Assembly (NCBI GenBank): GCA_002077045.2
Contig: KZ111140.1
Location: 1,059,454-1,123,453 of the forward strand
Origin: Rachicladosporium sp. CCFEE 5018
Lineage: Eukaryota; Ascomycota; Dothideomycetes; Cladosporiales; Cladosporiaceae
Direction: 5' to 3'
Length of the DNA stretch: 64,000 bases
The stretch's first letter is position 1, and each line of letters opens with the position of its first letter. The notes under the pieces were generated by a model. That model was not told the DNA's origin. It did no database searches and saw only the letters and a list, made by a program, of their open reading frames with translations. This document shows, in pieces, positions 57,226 through 64,000 of the stretch. Position numbers and translations under genes: made by a program.

Positions 57226-59771
57226 TCAAGGCAGACTCAGGAAAATTTTCTTGAGCTCTTCGTACTTTGGAGTCCCAAGCCCGGTCACTATGTGATGTCA
57301 GCATGCACCATCCAGAATTTCAAGCGTCGGCCGACCTACCTGGATCCCAGCCAGGCGAAGCTGAAAATCCGTTGGTTCCACAGCCTGCGTTCGGGTCAGT
57401 AAAGCTCACTACATATCGGGTTTGAGACTTGCGCATACCGGGGTTACTTCCGTTCACGATGTCGTTCAGGGCCCATGGGTGGCTATACAGCACCGGATTT
57501 AAGAACCCAATCGGTCCTTTGCCAACAGTTAGACGCTCCTCGTTGAGTAGGGTGACGATACCGCCAATGATAGGTGCTGAGGCACTCGTGCCACCAACAC
57601 CGTATGTCTTGTTGAGGTACACGGTGGCGACCTTCAGCCCGATAGCCGACAAATCCGGAAATCCACGAGCGTGTCCGCTGTTATTATATACTTTGCTGCC
57701 GTAATTCGGGGCGTAGTACTTGAGATAGTGCTGCGTTGCTTTCTTTTGGTAGGAAGGCACCTCAAAGACATCTGAGAAGCCTGCACGAATGTCAGCGGGG
57801 TCCAAAATGTTCTCCTAAGTCAAGCATGCAATCCAGCTAAAGACCGGCGACGCAGCCATGGTCTCGAGCGGTCGGAAGCATGGGGAGGAAGATGAGACTT
57901 CCTTACCTCCACCGCTGTAGTAGTCATCCAGAACATTCGCTGGATCTGGGTCTGAGACAGCCGATTCTCCGTCACTCAGGTTGTTCGAATTCAGGAACGT
58001 CGCGCCCACAGCTGTCACGTATGGGCAGTTCACTGGGAAGCTGGGGCTGAATCGCTTTCCATAGGTATCCACATATCCGTACTCGGAGTTGACGCATGAG
58101 TTGTTATACCTATATCTATAGTCAGTCTCTCATGCATCGTTCTCCGTGGCATCATCTTTGCGTCTTTGACAGGCGTCCTCATCACTCGCAATTCATCAAT
58201 GATGTCCAATCGCTTGATGCTAATCTGAGTGAAGTGCGAATTGAGATGTTGCGCGAGTGAGGCGCTGTCCAAGCGACGTCGTAGACAGGTGCGCTGCTGT
58301 ACAAGTGGAGTGCCGCCAGTGATGAGTCGCCCGAGTGCTGATCACGTTGTGGAAGTGAGGATGCAGGAGTGGAGGAAATTGAACGTACCTGGCGTTATAA
58401 CGATTCGCGACTCCGCTGTCGCCCGAAGACACAACGACTGTTGTGCCTTGCAGAGCCAATTTCATCCATTCATTGCATTGTCTTTGTTGGTAGAATCGCG
58501 GTAGGGCCGCCTCAATTTGCCCATAGCTAATGGAGATTACGTTTGAGCGAGGTGATCCACCACATTGCAGGGGTCCAGTATAGCCGCCTTCGTTTGGATC
58601 TGGGTATGCTGGATCGATGTACGGCTGGTCACCACCTTGGTAGGTGCAATACGAAGCATCCAATGCATCGAGGAAGATATTGAATGTCCCGACACTGTCA
58701 ACGTTGACGCTATCGCCGTTCTGGTACAGGCGTGTCTGTTGTGGCCAGATAATGGAATAGGCAGTTTGGAAATCCAGAGCCGACTCGACCACCTCTTCTG
58801 CCTGGGCGACGGTCAGATTCGACGGCTTGCCTCCATCGATGCTGATGAACTCTGGTCTTGTCCCCTTGGGGATCTGAGGCGATGTCCAATTGGCAAAGTA
58901 AGGATCGAGATCCGGGTAGTAGAGGTAGTCGGCCCACTCAGCAATGCCCATTTTGTTGCCAGTGTGGTTCTTGCTCCCAGCTGGGAAGCCGTACAGGGCT
59001 CGCAAACACTCGATCGTGATAAGAGTAGAGCAGTTCTTTGTTCCAGTGAGACTGGTGATTGGTGAAGGCGCTTGCACGGCTGGGCGAGCATTCTTGATTG
59101 GTTCTAGGCCATCGAGTTGCACTGTAGGCATGATCATGTCGATGTGCTCCTTCAGATGGCTTGGAACGCCGTAGGAGTCGCATGAAAGACGATACGCGTC
59201 TGTGTTCTGGTGCTTGTAGTAGTGATACTTTGTCTTGAGGAGTGATTCAGCCTCGCCGATTGTCGCATTTAGCTCGACCCAGTTCTTTCCTGTGAGGTTG
59301 TCAGATGACAATGGTCTCTCGTAACGAGTCGCGTAATGGCAAGGGAGATCAGGCCCAGGCAAGGGCTTTGTTCTACGTCGAGTCGCATCGAGAAAGGGTT
59401 TACTCACCGACAGAATGCCCGATCCTCTTCATATCGATGCCATGCTCTGTCAACCACGCAACTACACCATCTCGACTCTCTTGTTTCGGAGCAAAGACCT
59501 CTGCTACCTTCGCAGCAGACCAATGCTTCCCGAAGTTCGGGCTAAAAGGATCAGAGACATCCTGGATGAAGACGTCTGCATTCTCGAGGTTCTGCTGCTT
59601 CAGCCCAATGCGAAGCGGGATCTTCTCATGAGCCTGCGCGCGGCTGTGTCGCTTCCATACGCTGTGAGGACTCGCGTTGCGTCGTTCGTGTTCGATGTGA
59701 CTCGTCGTTGGAGCACATATGACGAGTTGCACTGCTGCGAGAATACCTACAGCTGAGTATGTGAGATGCAT
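57226..59771 (-). CDS. Secreted sedolisin-type serine carboxyl protease (S53), complete
   Basis: Acid-active endopeptidase or tripeptidyl-peptidase of the S53 family, exported and self-processed. Exons 59771-59408, 59289-58389, 58109-57907, 57780-57340 and 57287-57226 give 656 residues. Residues 1-20 are a signal peptide (MHLTYSAVGILAAVQLVICA), followed by a pro-kumamolisin-type propeptide (NADVFIQDVSDPFSPNFGKHW). The catalytic set is E290 and D294 in ESALD, D412 in SGDSG, and S555 in GGTSASAP. The last exon gives VTGLGTPKYEEL, part of the Ca-binding C-terminus. Several NxT/S sequons fit secretion. The first intron (118 nt) and the 279-nt intron after SGDSG are long for this locus. Neighbour of the flavoprotein on the same strand. 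Confidence 0.92.
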
Positions 59772-60461
59772 AATGCCTTTGTCTTACCGAGGCAGAGAAG
59801 ACAAAGTCAAGCAAGGGCAGAGATTGACAGAGATACTACCTTAGCATTACCCTCTCCTCGGCTCAAGGATAGGCCACTACGCAATCATACTGCAGACCGC
59901 AATCAAGATCCACCGCATTGCGTACTATGGAGAGCATGCTGTTCGTATCGATCGACGTGACGCGAAGCTCGCCAAATTCACGGTGCATCGCGCAATGCTC
60001 GCATCTCCAGTGCAATTCAAAGATGATGACATTGTGCCTGGGAGTTGCCCGTTCTGATCTAGCGGTTGTTTGCTGGCTGCGGGAGGAGAAGGTTAGAGTG
60101 GAAGAAGAAGGTCAAGCTTTGAACTGATAAGCTTGGCACGCCTTGACCACACCTGCCGAGCTCGGCGATTGGGGAACAAGCACGAGGCATGCGTTCAGTC
60201 ATGTTGCAAGACTGGCACTGCTTCTATCGCCCTGGCTGCAGTCGTGAGTTACTACGCTGCTGCGTACGTGAGAGCGAGAGAGACAGAGCGACTAGCTGCA
60301 AAGGTCTTCACAGAATGGCGGCCTGCTTCTCGCGGACAACATGGAGTACATCTAGACTCGTGACCGCATTGGCGAAAGCGTAGGAGCAGCTCAGATCGTT
60401 GAAGAAGTTAAGGCAGTAGTAGCGCTCGTGAGGTGCAACAACATTAGCATCCGACACGACA
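59772..60461. other. Intergenic between sedolisin and UVRAG-like genes
   Basis: Holds the sedolisin promoter and the 3' region of the UVRAG-like gene. Short frames only; no recognisable gene. Confidence 0.5.
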
Positions 60462-62539
60462 TCAAGTCCTGCCACCCCTCACTAGTCCACCTTTCAACCT
60501 CTTCAGACTCTCCACTGCACCTTTCCCCCCCTTAATCTGCCCATCGCCTTCCTTACTCCCACCATGCCACAGCAGACCACTCAACGCACTACTAGTCGAG
60601 TCATCGCTCCTCTCTCTGCCCAGACCTCCACGCGCACTGACCCGAAGCAAGCCCTTGACGCCTCCGGACTTTCGCGCCGGTAGCTCGCCTTCGCCTGCCG
60701 TAGCGACGTAGAGTAAGTACTTGAGATTCGGTAGCGTGTGGCGAATATCTAAGACTCGCACGTGGAAAGTTGTCTCGAGCAACACCTGGATGTTTTTGTT
60801 CAGCAGGAAGAGGGCGTAGTCGAAGCGGAAGCGAGGGCTACCTCGTGTGAACAGCGGGTAGGTGCGTATCAGAGCTTGGCTCTTGTCAGTCCCGCGGGCC
60901 GTTGAAGTAGTGGAAGGCTTAAGGAGGCTGATTGGATCGTATACCGTGCTCGTGCTGCCTCGTGGGGTCAATGGGTAGAGCAGTGGCTGCGCTAGATAGA
61001 AGCTCAGGAGCTGTAGGACTGCCGAAACGTGACCCAGTGCGGCTGCTACGTTATCGGAGGACTCATTGTCGAGGTCATCAGAGTTCGGCAGCTGAAGGTC
61101 GCGGATCTTGAACGCCAATGTCTTGCCTGGGATTGGCTTGATGGGATAGGCGACCTGAAGGTCTTCACATATGCGGCGGCGTTGGTTTTCGATGTTCTTG
61201 CGAAGCTGCTCTTGTTGAGTATGTTCGCCAGGCAGAGTATCTGTGCTCTGTCTCATCTCAAGTCGCCGCTTCGTGCGGACATCCAGGTCAGCTGTCATGA
61301 GCTCCCTACGGTTGGCGAGCGTTGAAGCCTTCTCGGACTTCTGTCTCTGGGCCTTCTCCATCTGCTTCGCAACAGTCTTCTTGGCATACTCGATCGTCTT
61401 CAACCGATCGCGAGCTTCAGTGACCTGATCGCGCTCACTTAGTGTCTCTCGATTCGCATCAATCAAGTTTTCAAGATCTTTCGCTAGTTTGTTCCGCGTT
61501 TCAAGTGCATCCTGTATGCTATCGTCGAGCTTACCAAGCTTCAGCAGCGCATCGAATGAGCTCGTGCCCATCGTCCGGCCACTATTGCTTCTACCAATAG
61601 GCGGTACAAGCGCTGCTGCTGGAGCGTAGTCGGACAGCGAGCTATGCAAAGTGTACACGCCATCCGGGAGATAGAACAGTACTGCATTAGAAGGCAATGG
61701 GCGTTGCGCTTCCTCGGCATGCTTGCCCAGATACTGTAATTCACTGAGCTGTATAGAAAAGTCCACAAGCTGGCGCCAGCTCTGCCACTTGCTGCTCTTT
61801 ACCCAAAAGCGCAGGTTGAACCTGTCTAGCCGTGTCGTACCTGGGCTGGCCAGTGATAGATCGAACGATCGGAAAGTCGGATTCATGGTAGTTGCCACGA
61901 CCTCAGAGACGTAGATGGGCTCTTTGACATATCAGTAATTGGTCAATTACTGGAGGAAATGCATCATCTACCTTCAACACTGTGTACATGCAAGCTGAAG
62001 AAGACGTCCCCCATCTTATCCGCTACGACGTTCTCCAGCTTCTCCTGTCGCTTCTGCGGACTGGCATTAGCCCACTCAAGAGTGCTTCGTCGACGCATCT
62101 TTGCCAGCGATGGTCGTGACGGTGTCTTTGGCGAGCCATTGGCATCATTCTTGCGTGGACTGCCATTGGTGTGAGCATCGGCCTCGCTCTCAGACTCCAC
62201 AGAGATGGCATGCTCAGGCACACGTCGCAAGTCCGAAGAGCTTCTCGAGTGTCCCAACGACTTCTTCTCCCGCAATGCTACAAGCTTCGCAGGCGAGACG
62301 AGGGTGGTCGGCAGGGCATCATCGTCAATGGTCTTCCCCCGGGGACGAGATGACAACGACGGTGATAGTGAGAGATTGCGGAGTGAGATGGAGATGACAT
62401 TGCGGAGCTTGCGGTTCTACCATGTACTCAGCTGGGTGCGTTGAAGGAGACGAGAATGCGTGGTGCCTACATAGGGGAGTAGCCATGGCTTCTCGCGCCG
62501 GATGCCTAGCCCATTGCGCTGCTCTGCGCCGGTCGCCAT
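60462..62539 (-). CDS. UVRAG/Vps38-like subunit of class III PI3-kinase complex
   Basis: Endosomal/autophagy subunit that partners Vps34, Vps15 and Vps30 (Beclin). Exons 62539-62471, 62416-61972 and 61921-60462 give 657 residues. Start is ATG 62539 (MATGAEQRNGLG). The junctions restore PWLLPYNRKLRNVISISLRN and VHSVEEPIYVSEVV, hallmarks of fungal UVRAG proteins. Next comes a C2-like segment (TMNPTFRSFDL), then a long coiled coil (about 61490-61200), then the Atg14/UVRAG membrane-binding domain with SFYLAQPLLYPLTPRG and FALFLLNKNIQ-like strands. The C-terminal tail is Gly/Lys-rich. Introns are 54 and 50 nt. Divergent from the Mhr1-type gene, with 293 bp between starts. Confidence 0.85.
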
Positions 62540-62832
62540 TCATGCTCTCACATCGTCAGCGCATAGGCTCATTCATGTGCAGTCATGCACTACGCGAACG
62601 CTGTGACAGTCTTGATCTGGTAAAGTATGAAGTGAAAGCAGTGTGGTTGTAGTGATGGCAGGTGCGGGTTGAAGCGGCGCTCGGGGGTGTCTCCAATGGA
62701 TGAAGTTCGACCTACACTCACGATATGCAGGCAGACATCGTGATCTTGACATATGATCTTGACGCTTCAATACATGCCCCCCATTTCGTCGCATCTAGAT
62801 CGACATCCGGAGGCTTCGTGAAGACGCGCAAT

Positions 62833-64000
62833 ATGCCAGTGCAATTGAAGGCCCCCACGCGCAACATCTACGCATACTGCAACATCCAGACGCAGCAAGT
62901 TATATACTCATTACAACCTAGTCTACATGTGAGTCTACTGACATTCGCTCCCTATGAATCAAGTCTAACGCCCTCCAGAATGCTTCCGTCCGGCGTCAGC
63001 TCCCAGATACTGGTGCCAATACCTCCTTCGTCAAGCTCCGCAAAGATTTGTGGCACCCCCTCTGGACCCTAGCAATCCCCGAGTCCGACTACGCCGATGC
63101 CCAGGGTCTTCACACATTCAAGAAGCTGCGAGAATGGCGAAAGCTGCACGAGGTATCATGGGAGCCGCCGGCAGATCTCGCTCGACCGTATACAAAGAGT
63201 GAAATCGAGGCTATGGAGAAGAAGCTGGAGGACCGGGGCGGCAGCAAGAAGGAGAATGTGTACGACATCATCAGGCGAGAGAAGAGGAAGATGCGGATCA
63301 ACACTGTGTTGAACCAGAGAGCGAACAGTGTAGCGGATCTGGCAGCTGTGCTTGTTGAGCAGGAGGCGATGGGACTTGAAACGGCCGACCAAAATGAAGC
63401 TGGATCGGCTGCAAAGCTAGACGCAGAGCGAGGTAACATGCTGAAGCTGGCCGCGGAGGCCGATGCTGGTGGGCTCGAGAAGCTCGACACGCGAATAGCT
63501 GCGCTGGAGGATCTGAAAGCCAAGGCAGATCGACTAGGCGAGGTGGGCACGTCACGAACGCGCATCAGCAAGCAGTTACATGATGCCAACATCAAGCGAA
63601 TGAAGATGCAGACTTCGGTCGATGCTGTTGCAAGGGCGAAGGAGATGCTGGCACAACCACACCTTGATAGGCTAGCGTCACTCAAGGCACGCATAAAAGT
63701 CGCAGAGGAGCGGATACAGGCATATGAGGAGCTACCAGATCTCGCGCGGTTGGCCAGCGAAAGTGCAGAGGTGGGGGGGAGCCAGGAACAGTTGCAAGTG
63801 CGGGCTGACGAGCTGAAGAAGCTACTCAAGAAGAAAGGTACTACAAAAACCCAGGAACTCGACTCAGAACTCGAAACCCTGCGCACAAGGCAGAAAGAAC
63901 TAAGGAAAGCCCGTCGGACTTTGGAGACCATTGCCAAGATCGAGAAAGGTGCCTTGAATGACGTACAAGACGAAATACAAGAGATCGAGGTCCTGGAAAG
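62833..64000 (+). CDS. MHR1: Mhr1/mL67-like mitochondrial protein, cut by window edge
   Basis: Fungal proteins with this domain act in mitochondrial DNA recombination (Mhr1) and/or as mitoribosome large-subunit protein mL67. Exon 1 62833-62928 and exon 2 62979 to beyond 64000; the intron (50 nt) uses GTGAGT with a CTAAC branch site. The N-terminal domain reads APTRNIYAYCNIQTQQVIYS, then VKLRKDLWHPLWTLAIPE and FKKLREWRKLHE. After it comes a long charged coiled coil (from about 63180), as in filamentous-fungal members, which are much longer than the yeast protein. ATG 62833 lies just before the conserved domain; the frame is open further upstream, so a longer leader is possible. The stop lies outside the window. 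Confidence 0.75.

Larger units (their letters stand above)
51949..58971. repeat. Segment C, second copy (start of contig 4)
   Basis: Second version of 44826-51848, beginning at the first base after gap 3; constant offset of 7,123. Confidence 0.95.

Noticed and set aside
3551..58971. Three successive segmental duplications as a biological amplification system
   Set aside because: Every duplicate border coincides exactly with a 100-N scaffold gap and cuts genes at both edges. Overlapping haplotype contigs explain all three without any biology.
1..64000. tRNA, rRNA, transposon or CRISPR features
   Set aside because: Read through on both strands without finding a convincing tRNA box pair, rRNA segment, terminal repeats, transposase domain or spaced direct repeats. 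A dedicated scan could still find a small RNA gene.

Overview
The window is nuclear DNA of a filamentous or black-yeast ascomycete (Pezizomycotina). Genes lie on both strands with short introns (mostly 50-126 nt, GT-AG, CTRAY-like branch points). They encode fungal families: a Ste50-type SAM/RA adaptor, a Zn2Cys6 regulator, a sedolisin, a vanillyl-alcohol-oxidase type flavoprotein and a mitochondrial Mhr1-domain protein. Two diverged versions of the same segment suggest a heterozygous or hybrid diploid, as described for black yeasts such as Hortaea werneckii. Dothideomycetes is my inference and I cannot name the species.

The main structural result is that the sequence is four contigs joined by three runs of exactly 100 N (20389-20488, 39905-40004, 51849-51948). 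At every join the last part of the left contig is repeated as the first part of the right contig: 3551-20388 again at 20489-37337, 38211-39904 again at 40005-41698, and 44826-51848 again at 51949-58971. Each repeat touches the N-run on both sides. That is the signature of overlapping contig ends from two haplotypes or homeologs that were not merged, not of tandem duplication. Removing the second copies and the Ns leaves about 38.1 kb with 15 genes.

Real gene order, left to right: sugar transporter (+), STE50-like adaptor (-), zinc alcohol dehydrogenase (-), RRB1-like WD protein (-), EFL1-like GTPase (+), GH43-type glycosidase (-), 3-hydroxyisobutyryl-CoA hydrolase (-), mitochondrial EF-Tu (+), TRM3-like tRNA methyltransferase (-), Zn2Cys6 regulator (-), Helo-like/ankyrin protein (+), vanillyl-alcohol-oxidase-like flavoprotein (-), sedolisin (-), UVRAG/Vps38-like protein (-), Mhr1/mL67-like protein (+, runs off the right edge). 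The left two thirds is housekeeping: two 60S ribosome-assembly genes share a head-to-head promoter, and two mitochondrial genes share another. The stretch 41.3-59.8 kb is more accessory: regulator, NLR-like ankyrin protein, aromatic alcohol oxidase and secreted protease.

I did not find a novel biological system. The points worth following are the haplotype mosaic, a frameshifted flavoprotein gene present in both copies, the NLR-like ankyrin gene whose two copies differ mostly at amino-acid-changing sites, and the two shared promoters. I saw no RNA genes, transposons or CRISPR arrays.
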